A stretch of DNA of 64,000 nt from Acanthosepion pharaonis (taxonomy: Eukaryota; Mollusca; Cephalopoda; Sepiida; Sepiidae): the NCBI GenBank assembly GCA_903632075.3, contig CAHIKZ030002038.1, positions 278,198 through 342,197 on the forward strand. Reading direction: 5' to 3'. Under the pieces are notes generated by a model. That model was not told where the DNA came from, did no database searches, and saw nothing but the letters and a program-made list of their open reading frames with translations. Shown here piece by piece: positions 46,048 to 55,569 of this stretch; the stretch's first letter is position 1, and each line of letters opens with the position of its first letter. The position numbers were made by a program, and so were the translations under genes.

Positions 46048-46547
46048 GTATCTGTCTATATTTCTGAGATGAGGTATTATGTACATTATTTAGACTATTG
46101 TCCTCATCTTTGTCGCCATATTTATTACAACATTTCGGCCATTGTACGCTCCCGCCTTCTTCAGATGGTTGGAATGTCGAACTTAACGCTTTATTTTGCT
46201 CACTGGGGCAGACTGTTCTAGTTCCACTGTACCACGTCCTCAAGGACACATGGCACAGTGGATAAAGGTGTTGGTTAGATCCAGTGACAGCACCCAAAGA
46301 GTGTGAGTTCAATACCCAGTTAAGGCAGTGGAGAACTTTCAGAGGGAAATTAACAGAAGATAACTGATAATTGACATCCATTAAACATGGCATGTGGAAC
46401 TAGAACAGTCTACCCCAGTGAGCAAAATAAAGGGTTAAGTTTGACATTCCAACCACCTGAAGAAGGCTGGAGCGTACAATGGCTGAAACATTGTAATAAT
46501 TATGGCAACAAAGATGAGGACAATAGTCCGAATAATTTAAATAATGT
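46048..46547. mobile_element. inverted dimer of SINE family C with perfect 12-bp TSD
   Basis: Left, minus-oriented truncated unit 46048-46235 ('ctgtctatatttctgagatg', 'ttcggccattgtacgctccc', 'ttcttcagatggttggaatg', 'gactgttctagttccac'). Right, plus-oriented unit with tRNA-like head 'gacacatggcacagtggata', 'aaggtgttggttagatccag' and 'gtgagttcaatacccagtta', body 'ggaactagaacagtctaccc', tail to 46547. The direct repeats acaagtaaacta (46036-46047 and 46548-46559) flank the whole composite. Confidence 0.9.
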
Positions 46548-46559
46548 ACAAGTAAACTA

Positions 46560-46889
46560 CTCTATAATATAAAATTGAATGTGCGTTTACTATTTCCAGC
46601 CAATAAATGGCAGATGTAAATGTTTTCTTTACACAAAACTAAATTTTTCAAATTTTCAGATTATGATGATTCAAAGATTTTATGATGAAAAAAAAAAAAA
46701 AAATAGACTGATTGAAACTGTGAATCGTAAACTTAGTTATAACAAAATTTATGACACTACTTAAATTATCTGATCTCATAAAAAAACAGGGAATTATTTT
46801 TGTAGATCAACATTCATTAGTCTATCTACGGTATATTAGTTTTTTATTATTTTAGTAGTGGGGTCTTGTTCCTTGTTGGTTCCAATCTG
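46560..46889. other. unassigned DNA
   Basis: Poly(A) at 46688-46702; nothing recognised. Confidence 0.4.
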
Positions 46890-47105
46890 GTGTAAGAATG
46901 ACTGCAAAATACTTTTCCATCCCCAATTTATAGACAGAAGTACATCAATGCATGCTGGGATTTCTTCCTAGCCAATAAAATAGGCTAGTTCTCAGTTTCA
47001 TCTGACTCAGTCTGTCTTGCATTGAAGTCAGAACGCTATGTTTGTTTATCTGAAGTACAACTCCACTTATCTACTGTTGATGCAGTACTGTGAAAAGTAT
47101 TTCAA
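46890..47105 (+). repeat. dispersed repeat, pair with 38055-38255
   Basis: 'gcatgctgggatttcttcct', 'agccaataaaataggctagt', 'tctgtcttgcattgaagtca' and 'gaacgctatg' parallel the 38.1-kb copy. The CCAAT-type box is kept in both. Confidence 0.6.
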
Positions 47106-47443
47106 ATATAGTATTCCCCTTTTAATGTAGTTTCACTTTTCAAATTTATTTCCTCATGGTCAACTCCAGAAATAAACAATTCATATTTTACTTAATAATA
47201 TTCCAAAAGTACAAAAAGACTGAAATTGGTAATTTGGATATGCCAAAGAAAAAATTGTAAAACTTCCTTAAAGTGAAAAAGCTTGATATAATAAAAAAAA
47301 AAAAAAATATAATTATATTCTTTGATTGTTAAGATCTACACTAAGGATGAATCTTGTATATCTGTCACATAACTTTTATTACAGTATATTATAATTGTTC
47401 AATTTTATTATTAATGCTAATTACTTGTGCCTAATAAGATCTA

Positions 47444-47913
47444 AGGGCACATGACCGAATGGTTAGAATGTTTGCTTTCTGACCATGAGACCCAGGTTCA
47501 AATCTCACCATGGTTGATTTGTCAGGAAGAAGACTTCCTGATATTATTGGTCTGGATGGGGAAATCTCAGCATGTGGCACCTTTGAAAATCTTACCACAT
47601 GTTGACCCAAGCCTTGTGAGTGAAACTGGGTAGCCTTGGGGGCCGTTGATAACTGTGCTGGTACGAAATCACAAGTCATCAGGACTGAAGTTTTGAGAGT
47701 GCTGACCTTGATCAGATTGTTGATCACACTAGATAACACGCTCTTTCCCAGAAACTGTAACTAACGTCTGCTCAGCAAAATTGCAGTACAAACCGCAGAT
47801 GGGCTCTGTGGGTGTTGAACAAACACAAATGTGCCTGAGAAAGCGTCTGCAATACGGATTGGCTAGACATCTTGGTAAACAGGTATCCTCAAATATGAGT
47901 GGCCCAGCTATAG
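47444..47913 (+). mobile_element. tRNA-derived SINE family A, full length with 11-bp TSD
   Basis: Flanked by aataagatcta (47433-47443 and 47914-47924). Head 'gggcacatgaccgaatggtt' plus 'agaatgtttgctttctgacc' (A box) and 'ccaggttcaaatctcaccat' (B box). Body 'tttgtcaggaagaagacttc', 'ttgatcacactagataacac', 'cagaaactgtaactaacgtc', 'gtgttgaacaaacacaaatg', ending 'atgagtggcccagctat'. This copy gives the true ends: 470 bp, no poly(A) tail. Minus-strand open frames across it are shadows. Confidence 0.92.
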
Positions 47914-47978
47914 AATAAGATCTACACTAGTAAGATCTACACCAGCACTGCACACTCGAGTAAACTTTTAAGGAGACT

Positions 47979-48062
47979 GCTCTCCAGCAGGATTCGAACC
48001 TGTGTCCACCTTTGCAGGAGAAAATCTGATCCAGCATCTTTTGACTGCTCAGCTATAGAGAG
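47979..48062 (-). ncRNA. type II tRNA-like pseudogene / SINE head
   Basis: On the minus strand CTCTCTA (48062-48056) pairs with TGGAGAG (47986-47980) as a 7-bp acceptor stem with one wobble. T8 and A9 follow, then GCTGAGCAGTC (D-arm/A box), and the T arm ACAGG-TTCGAAT-CCTGC is nearly perfect (B box GGTTCGAATCC). The 84-nt length implies a long variable arm, as in tRNA-Ser/Leu. The D and anticodon stems are poorly formed, so it is not a functional tRNA. A worn relative lies at 48285-48410, which makes a SINE head the better reading. Confidence 0.55.
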
Positions 48063-48284
48063 CTTTATAGTATGAGCTAGGTTTTATTTAGCTTAAAGTA
48101 CATCCACTTGTTCAAATTTTCTCAAAAGCCATATCTGCTTAGTTTAGTATCCAAAATGTAAACAAAGAAATTTAAAAAGAGCTGATGGATTTTTTATTTT
48201 TTAATCCAACATTTTTAATACTTCAAACATTATTTTTATGCCTGTATTTGAGTAGATGCTCCATTTTTTTTTTTTTTTTAAATT

Positions 48285-48420
48285 TTGTCTAGCAATCTTG
48301 AATACTCAAGTAAATTTAATAAAGAGACTGTGTCCTTTGCCAGAGTTCTAACTTGCATCTCACTTTTTTAAATTTTCAGCTGGTGGTGGTCAGTTTCTTC
48401 TCTACCATGTGTTTTAATTA
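48285..48420 (-). mobile_element. second worn copy of the type II tRNA-like SINE
   Basis: 'tactcaagtaaatttaataa', 'agagactgtgtcctttgcca' and 'gagttctaacttgcatctca' follow 'cactcgagtaaacttttaag', 'gagactgctctccagcagga' and 'ttcgaacctgtgtccacc' at 47952-48010. Confidence 0.5.
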
Positions 48421-49423
48421 TTAACATTCTAAAGATGGTTTATTCCCAAAGCAAAATGTTTGTCCTACAATTGTAGGTGACTCTATTTGCTGAACACAGG
48501 TTATATTTGAATCCCATGGTTGTGTTATGTCCCACTATAGCAACAGTGAAAATCACCTTGCTTGAAATTCAGAATGAGGCTACAGTTGAGGAGGAAGTAA
48601 AAAATAATACACTTGAATAATGCGGAGTGTTAAAGATTAAAGCATCATAATTGACACCCGATGGTCATCCATTTTGGGGCTTTAGTTCAAACGACAAGTT
48701 AACAACTGTAAAATGCTTTGACCAATTTCAGTCAATATGGTCAAATATTGCATTCCTTTCCTCTTCCAAAATTTTGTAAGTAGTTTCACTGGTTTTGAGT
48801 CCCGGTTTAAAATAATACTTTTAAATTGTTAGAATCTCAGTACATTTATCCACCATTATAATTTCTGGAAGAAACCATACAGCTGAATCATACTGATAAT
48901 GAACTATTAATAATATTGTGGAGTCATACATAATCATCAGACATGTACTTGAAAGCTTTGGAGAAAAGGTTTGTGTCAGATAGTAAAAGTATCAAGCCCT
49001 ACATATATTAAGGTTTTTTTCTTACACATACATATCTATAATAAAGCCTAATTTATAAATTAGTCACACAAAGAAATTAACCACCATAGCTAATAATAGA
49101 ACAATTATAGCAATATACTATTAATACTATGTATTAATGTGATAAAAAAGATTTGTCAGGTGAAACCTTGGTAGGTAAGTTATATATATGTTTAAAGTAG
49201 AATATAAAATTGTTGTGGAGTAAATAAGACACTCCTAGTAATGCAAATGAACTAGGGAAGACACTTTAAATAAAGAACTCAACGTGAGTCAGAAGTTCCA
49301 TTGGAGTCAGACAAGGAGAAAGAATTGATGATGTCATGGTGTGAGTAGCCGAAGCAAGACATAATATCATGACCACTAGGAGTGAGTTATAACAAGAATC
49401 CAGACAAAGTTTTTAAGAAATTT

Positions 49424-49425
<2 letters not shown>
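48421..49425. other. unassigned DNA
   Basis: No recognised feature. Confidence 0.4.

Positions 49426-49426
<1 letters not shown>

Positions 49427-49460
<34 letters not shown>
49427..49460. repeat. (TA)n microsatellite at SINE 3' end
   Basis: 34 bp of TA abutting the tail of the minus-strand SINE. Confidence 0.95.
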
Positions 49461-49463
<3 letters not shown>

Positions 49464-49858
49464 GGACTCTTCCATTGTATTCGATGTATGAGAGTCAAGC
49501 AGCTCAGTTCCTAGGAACTGACAGCCCAGACACCAGCACATATGGTTTGATTATAGTCATGAAGGCTTAGTGCAGAACCAATCACACTTTTTGAAGTGCC
49601 GAATACAGAGACCTGGTGCACTATATGCCACAAGGTCCCCAAACGACTCACTGCAGGTTTTGAATTCAGTTATCCTTCTCCTAGATCAGTTGCCATCCAA
49701 GACTATAGAACCCAGTCTGTCCTGCTATTTACTGGAGGGAGAAGGGGATTAAGACCTTCTCCAAAGGTATTAGCATGTAAGTGAATGTAATGGATTCAAC
49801 TGGAATTCAAACTTGGCTCGCCAATTCCTCAATCCGAGCCACTATCCACTACTCCACG
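49461..49858 (-). mobile_element. tRNA-derived SINE family B, near full length
   Basis: Head near 49855 on the minus strand ('gtagtggatagtggctcgga', 'gccaagtttgaattccagtt'), body 'ctaatacctttggagaagg', 'gactgggttctatagtcttg', tail 'gcttgactctcatacatcga' and 'atacaatggaagagtccgag'. Very close to the 8.4-kb copy, and like it the tail is followed by (TA)n. A (TG)n tract (49858-49875) adjoins the head. Confidence 0.87.
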
Positions 49859-49875
49859 TGTGTGTGTGTGTGTGT

Positions 49876-50251
49876 AATATCTGGGTTTGATTTTATAAAA
49901 CTTCTTCCCTTTAAGACTAGGGTCTTCCACCCTCCCCTGACCACTGTCTTGTGCCTTTTGTCTGACTGAAACATTGAAATGAATAAAATCTGTATTAGTT
50001 TTTCAACTTTTTTGTTTTGTAGCTGTCACAGTTAAATTTCTAATTCTGATACCAACTGTCTATACCAGGGTTGAATAAGACTGGTGAATTTCATCAGTTG
50101 AAATAAGCTTATCCCCAATATGAGGGGGATTTGGGATTTCATTACGTACTAATTATAATAATAAAAACATTGAGCTCTTTTTGTGGATCAGTTTTAATAT
50201 TTTATATTGCTAGGATACACTTGGATTATACACCATTGAATTTATTACCTT

Positions 50252-50254
<3 letters not shown>
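49876..50254. other. unassigned DNA
   Basis: No recognised feature. Confidence 0.4.

Positions 50255-50326
<72 letters not shown>
50255..50326. repeat. (TA)n-(GA)n microsatellite
   Basis: TA 50255-50317 followed by GAGAGAGAG. Confidence 0.97.
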
Positions 50327-51064
50327 TTATCTACACCACTAAATACATCTATATTCAATAGTTCTAATGTACTCAAATGTAATAATCTTTTTTAAGCAAG
50401 ATGAGAAAACTGTAGGTTGCTGTTTTGAACTATACAGTGATAAACCAATTCAATTTCCAGTCTTAGGTTTTTAAAAATGTCCCTTACCCACACTTGCCCA
50501 TGTGACTTGACAACATCTGCTGGTGATCATATTTCCCTCTTCTTCACACTACCACGAAGAAAAGTCTGTCTTTGAGACATTCTATACATTGTAACTTAGA
50601 TTTCAAGTTTAGGCTAATTGATATTATTTCTAGACATTTTCAGTTTTAAAAAAAATGTATGGAACTAACCATTAATCTATGATGGCTTGTTTTATTAAGT
50701 CTGATTTATATTTAACGAGGTAGTTAATTAGAGAAAAAAAGAAAGAAAATTATTTAAAAAAAGAAAAGAAATGCAAAACAGTGATAATTTTTTCAGTTCT
50801 TTTAACCATACACAAATTGAAAGTTTTATGTAACCAGTGTTTAAGTTCAAAGTTCATTATCTGTTTTTCAATTGAGTGTAATTAAATTTGCTTAAGGCTG
50901 AATAAATCTCTCCCAACACAATATTTTAAAACTTCTGTTAAAAATGAAAAATTAGTTTAATTTTTTGCAAGACAACATCTGTCTAGAATATGTACACCCA
51001 TTTAATATTAGGGAAGAAAAAGCCTATCTAGAGCAATAATGCATCAATTCCTATTCTTTGAACC
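50327..51064. other. unassigned AT-rich DNA
   Basis: No recognised feature. Confidence 0.4.
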
Positions 51065-51220
51065 TTACACTTAGTCACTTCCATTTTTCAAAACAGTCTG
51101 CAATATCTTCTTTTGAGATTGCCATCAGCTGCTTTGTTGCATTCTGCTTAATCTTATCCATGGCATTTCAATGACAATTTCAGCTTTGGTTAAAGCCAGA
51201 AGGAAGTTATCAAATTCTGG
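51065..51220 (-). pseudogene. mariner-like transposase, C-terminal fragment
   Basis: Minus strand from ~51207: FWL, a stop, PKLKLSLK, then after a frame change MDKIKQNATKQLMAISKEDI and ADCFEKWK before a stop at ~51077. This is the C-terminal pattern of mariner transposases after the third catalytic Asp ('CDF.LFPKLK..L.G....I..I......L..I....F..CF..W'). The catalytic 'PYSPDLAP' part and the terminal 'YFE' are not visible. Different sequence from the fragments at 1-232 and 54.1-54.5 kb, so a third mariner lineage or strongly diverged. Dead. Confidence 0.72.
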
Positions 51221-51335
51221 ACAGCTGACAGACTTGAGCAATATGTTTTACCAAGGAAATAAGAAATAAATAATTTTTATTTATTTATTTATTATTTTTA
51301 CTAAAGTTCATCCAATACAATGATATAGGCTCAAG

Positions 51336-51568
51336 GTAAAAAGTTGAGAAATAGAAGAGAAAAAAGAGAAAGACAAAAAAAGGAAAAGAAAAAAAAAAGA
51401 GAAAAAAAAGAAAAAAGAAAAAGAGAAAAAGAGAAAAAGAGGAAAAGAGAAAAAGAGAAAAAGAGGAAAAGAGGCAAAAGAGAAAGAGAGAAAAAAAAGG
51501 AGAGAGAGAAAAAAGAAGGAGAGAGAGAAAAAAGAAGGAGAGAAAAAAGGAGAGAAAAAAAAGAGAGC
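51336..51568. repeat. polypurine (A/G) tract with GAAAAA/GGAGAGA-type repeats
   Basis: About 230 bases almost free of pyrimidines on the plus strand; near-tandem 'gagaaaaa' units, then 'aggagagagagaaaaaaga'. Long frames on both strands (Lys/Arg/Glu-rich plus; Phe/Leu/Ser-rich minus) are composition artefacts. Confidence 0.95.
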
Positions 51569-53340
51569 TTCACATCATCTTCCCTCTTCATTAAAGATGG
51601 CATAAATCTTACCCCAACATCACTTCCAAATCCTCCATCAAAGACAACACAAAAATTCATACCCTTTTTCAACCAAATACTCTCCAATTGCACACCATCA
51701 AAACAACAACTTTTTTTTTTTTATACAGTACTTTATAACCAGGAAAAAGTATTGTAATCTGGGAGTTCAACTGATACAAGAGAGCAGTAAAACTATTAAT
51801 ACAAGTTCAAAATTTGTCAAGGGTGACTTTGCCAATGGCACTTTCTGATAAAATAAGTACCAATGATCTATTAGATTGAAGTTATCAAGAGTAAAAGGAA
51901 AAGTAATGCACATTTATCTATTTTCTAGTACAAGAGAGATAAGCCTTGAATGACTGAAGTAATCTCTTTTCACAAAGTTTTCAATTGATTGAATAGATAT
52001 TCATACTAAACTGACCTCTGAGAAGAAAGAAAACATTTTTGTATTGTCCTCCTTTAAAAAATATTATACTTGCATTGGTTAGAGCTTTCTTAAAACCTTA
52101 CTTCTCTGATATAGTTATTTGATATAAAGTTGAACACTAGAGAGATCTTTTTTTGACTAGAATCCTATTTTAATTTCTTTTTATCAAAATTATCAAACCT
52201 GTCATTCTACACTCTATAGTAAGCAGTGTGGATTGGAGATAAAAAAAAAAGAAGTTTCTGGTAAATCACAGTAAGAGTTAAAATGAAAACCAACAGAAAT
52301 AAATTTAAAGAAATTCTTTTATAATTCAATACATTATGTAACTATTTCTGGTATACAAACTGGTCTTACTACTTAGTAATTATACATTCCAAAATTAAGG
52401 TAATAAGAAGCATTATTTGATGTCAGTTGAAGCAAACATGCCTTGTGTTACTATCATAATAGCAACTGACAATGTTTCCACTCAGAAATTCAAATATTAG
52501 TGGAGAAAATGTTTAAGAAATTTTTTTTAAATCCCCGTTTGTAACATGAGACTAACAAATATGACATTTTATTTTTTGCAATATGTAGTTGACCATGAGC
52601 AATCAGAGAATGTTGTTTTGCAAATCAAAGCTGAACTTTTTGTAACATATCAGCTGAAAAGTTAGTAAAGTTCAAAAATAGTTATAGGAAATAAAAAAAT
52701 CTGATGAGTCTGGTTTCAGATTCCATCAAGAGTAGTATGCATTCTCCCTTTGGAATGAAACATCCCAGCTTCCAAAAGAGACTAGCTTTATATAAAAATT
52801 GCATGGAAAATCCAAGAAGACAATGTGCATTATTGTAAATCTAATTGTGATACTGGGACCTCAGGAAGTTAATCAGAAGAAAGAAAAATGAAGAGTACTA
52901 ACTGGATGATAATTGTTGAAATTCTTAAGAAAGTGGATTGAGAAAGTTAAGAAAATTAAAAACAGAATGTGTTAAAAAAAATCATGTTACAAAATAATAA
53001 AATGAAATCGAAGGAGAATCAAACCCAAATTTAACTAGACAGAAGTCATTAAGATTGAGCAAAACCATGACTACCAGTCCTTCCCCATTTCCTGCCAATA
53101 AGAAAGAGACAATTAATGTATCATTGAAGATGTTGGTCCTGGAAAATTGAAAAACATATGTTGTCAATAAAGAAAAAGGGTAGTCACTGAAATAGCATCT
53201 AAAATGTTCTGAACAAAGAGCCAGAAAAAACAACTGGTTTGAATCAGCTATCCAGAAGAAAAATATCCATACAAAGATAAAGATTAGCACCTAAAATTGG
53301 GGAGGGTTCGTTTATTTCATCAAAATTTTTTTAAGGCCAA
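51569..53340. other. unassigned DNA
   Basis: No recognised feature. The 102-codon minus frame at 52982-53290 is hydrophobic through T-rich composition and shows no family motif. Confidence 0.4.
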
Positions 53341-53880
53341 CATTATTTTGGATTCTTTTGGAGACAAGCTAATAAATAAAGATTAATTATTAGCTCTGGA
53401 GTGACCATATGCAAAACAGTCTGTGTGGCCTGGTTGGCTGAGAAACATAAATTTTTTTTTTTTTTTTTTTACCAAAGATGTTGGGAATATTTTCTTCCCT
53501 TCTTTCTCACCCATGACGATTGAAAATGAACAAAACAGTTCTTGAGATTGGCTCCAATTATCTTATATATGGTCAAAGACCTGGCTTTGGGAAATCACCT
53601 AAAACAACCAGCATGAGACAAGCTGATAAAGAAAGATTAATTATTGGAAATCCCGTACATATTCTAAAAGTTTAGATTTGTCACAAAGACTGTTGTACCA
53701 GCCCTTGGAAGTGGGCTGAGGTTGGATGCCGAGAAGGTGGGAGAAGGGAGAGTTAGCATCTCTCATATGGAGCAATGGTGTGAAATGAAATTTTTTGTAA
53801 TGATTCTCATGTTTCAATACTTCGCCTGAAGAAGTACAATCAAAGTATTGAAACATGAAAGCTTTTGTGCAGCGATTTAA
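53341..53880. repeat. repeat-like segment ending in a CTGAAGA hairpin
   Basis: 'gagacaagctaataaataaa' then 'gattaattatt' (53361-53392) recurs as 'gagacaagctgataaagaaa' then 'gattaattatt' (53616-53644). At 53806-53855 'gtttcaatacttc' and 'aagtattgaaac' form an inverted repeat enclosing CCTGAAGA; CTGAAGA is followed by AGTAC/GTATT and GAAAC. A 71-codon minus frame here is unrecognised. Confidence 0.4.
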
Positions 53881-54049
53881 AAATGTTGTTATTATAATCT
53901 TTCATAATATATATAAATAAGTGGTATTGCAGAAGTTTCAAAATTTTTTTGGGGGGGGAAAAGGCAGTTTTAACCATCCTATATTATTGTAATTTTAGTA
54001 TATCAGTACTACACATCTAGTAAGCTGAACTGCTAACTTTTGTTATTCC

Positions 54050-54500
54050 AGATTGAAGAAGACGGCTATAACTGATCTTTGAACACACCCTACTAAACAT
54101 TGCTTGTCACAACTGACTAGTTTGCAGAATGCAGTTGGGACATAAAAACAATTTGGAAACTCACTATGCATTAAAGTTTTATGTTGACAGAGATGGGCAT
54201 CAAAACTGTCCCTCGTCCTCCCTACAGTCTATACTTTGCTCCCTATGACTTTTGGATGTTCCTCAAACTAAAGGAGAACCTCAGGGACAGTCATTTTGAA
54301 GACATTGACAAGATTAAGGAGGCTGTGACAAGAGTCCTGGACACCTTCACTTTGAATGACTTTCATGGGGTTTTCATGAGGTGGCTGGAGTACTAAAACA
54401 AGTGCATAGAAGTCAGAAGAACCTACTTTAATAAAGGATATTAGAATTTTGTACTACTTTGAAATTAATAAACGTCTCTCCGGAAATATTCTCAAAATAT
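54050..54500 (+). pseudogene. mariner-like transposase, C-terminal half
   Basis: An open stretch from 54181 reads LTEMGIKTVPRPPYSLYFAP, YDFWMFLKLKENLRDSHFED, IDKIKEAVTRVLDTFTLNDF and HGVFMRWLEY, then stop; beyond it remnants of KCIE..RTYF and 'aataaacgtctctccggaaa' continue the 3' end. 'PPYS..(L)AP.DFW.F.KLK..L' surrounds the third catalytic Asp of mariner transposases. Upstream, 'ctcactatgcattaaagttt' preserves the 'HYALK' block in another frame. The PYSPD region has Asp replaced by Tyr in 'PYSLYFAP', so even this part would be inactive. Family close in pattern to invertebrate mariner elements with 'DTFTLEDFH'. Confidence 0.85.
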
Positions 54501-54670
54501 TCTGGAATGCACCTTTTATATATATTTAGATAAAATTTTTCATATAGACTAAAACAATATGAAAAAAATTGTAATAAATAATTATTGCTCCACTATCAGT
54601 ATTGAGCCCTCTTTTGAATTAATGCTGTGAACATTAGAATTTATATATTATTTTCATTCTCATTTAAATT

Positions 54671-54671
<1 letters not shown>

Positions 54672-54704
<33 letters not shown>
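54672..54704. repeat. (TG)n-(TA)n microsatellite
   Basis: Precedes the SINE family C copy that follows. Confidence 0.9.
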
Positions 54705-54705
<1 letters not shown>

Positions 54706-54985
54706 CTTACATTATTTATATTATTCAAACTGTTATCATTATTTTTATTGCCATTGTACACTCCGTCCTTCTTCAGGTGATTGGGATTTTGTACCAAACC
54801 CTTTATTTCATCCACTAGGGTAGATTGTTCTAGTTCCACATGCCATACCTCTTCCAGGTGTCTCAGTTTACTCAACTTTCCAAGTTTTGGTTCACTACTG
54901 CTGTAGCCTGGTATTGAACTCATAACTGTTTGGGTCTAGTCATTGGATCTAACCAACGCCTTTATCCACTGGGCCATGTGTCCAA
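54705..54985 (-). mobile_element. SINE family C, near full length, plus a scrap in the opposite sense
   Basis: Minus-strand head at 54985: 'ggacacatggcccagtggat', 'aaaggcgttggttagatcca' and 'tgagttcaataccaggcta'; body 'catgtggaactagaacaatc'; tail 'caatcacctgaagaaggacg' to ~54705. Immediately after the head, plus-strand 'ccaaaccacctgaagaaggc' (54983-55002) begins a tail fragment in the opposite orientation, so this too is a head-to-head dimer remnant. Confidence 0.8.
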
Positions 54986-55009
54986 ACCACCTGAAGAAGG
55001 CCAGATTTT

Positions 55010-55569
55010 TATCTGGACTTCACTTCTTGAATCATCCTCAATAATTTGTTTTAATACTTTGAAAAGTGAAGGTTCAACTTTTAAGCTAAAATTAATTTAT
55101 ATTTGCTCATCAACCAACTAATCATAATGAATGAGATGATCATATATTACCCAAGCTCAGTCAATGATGTCTTATTGCCAATAAGGTAGCCTCTAACTGG
55201 TTGCCAAATTACATCAAGGCTAAAAATGATAGACAGCAAATTTAACCTGGATTTAATCCTAAACTTTGACAGCTTAATGTCTGGTCCGTCCATATTTGAA
55301 TGGACAGAAAATAACTTGTAGCTTGTAATATCATTCGGTACCTATTTTCTATTGCCAACTGACATAAGATGATGAAAACCTGAATGCTCGCTCACTTGAC
55401 ATCCATGTTTTTATTTGGCAATTTGCATATGTGAAATAGGATTGAATATTGGACTTGTTCATTGATTTTTATGTTATATGTGCATCTTGTTATTAAGCCA
55501 ACAATGCAGTCTTCAAATGTGCTGATTCCCTGGAAGTTTAAGGTAATTGACATCTTCAGAGATGAGCAT
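55010..55569. other. unassigned DNA
   Basis: No recognised feature. Confidence 0.4.

Noticed and set aside
46028..46393. 121-codon minus-strand frame
   Set aside because: Reads through the SINE family C dimer; the same pseudo-peptides recur at 26.5 and 42.5 kb because the repeat recurs.
47431..47739. 102-codon minus-strand frame with protein-like composition
   Set aside because: Lies entirely within a family A SINE; similar frames appear in other SINE copies (13.8, 59.1 kb).
51331..51757. Two overlapping long open frames (137 codons plus, 120 codons minus)
   Set aside because: Both are translations of the polypurine tract; composition artefact with no complex sequence.
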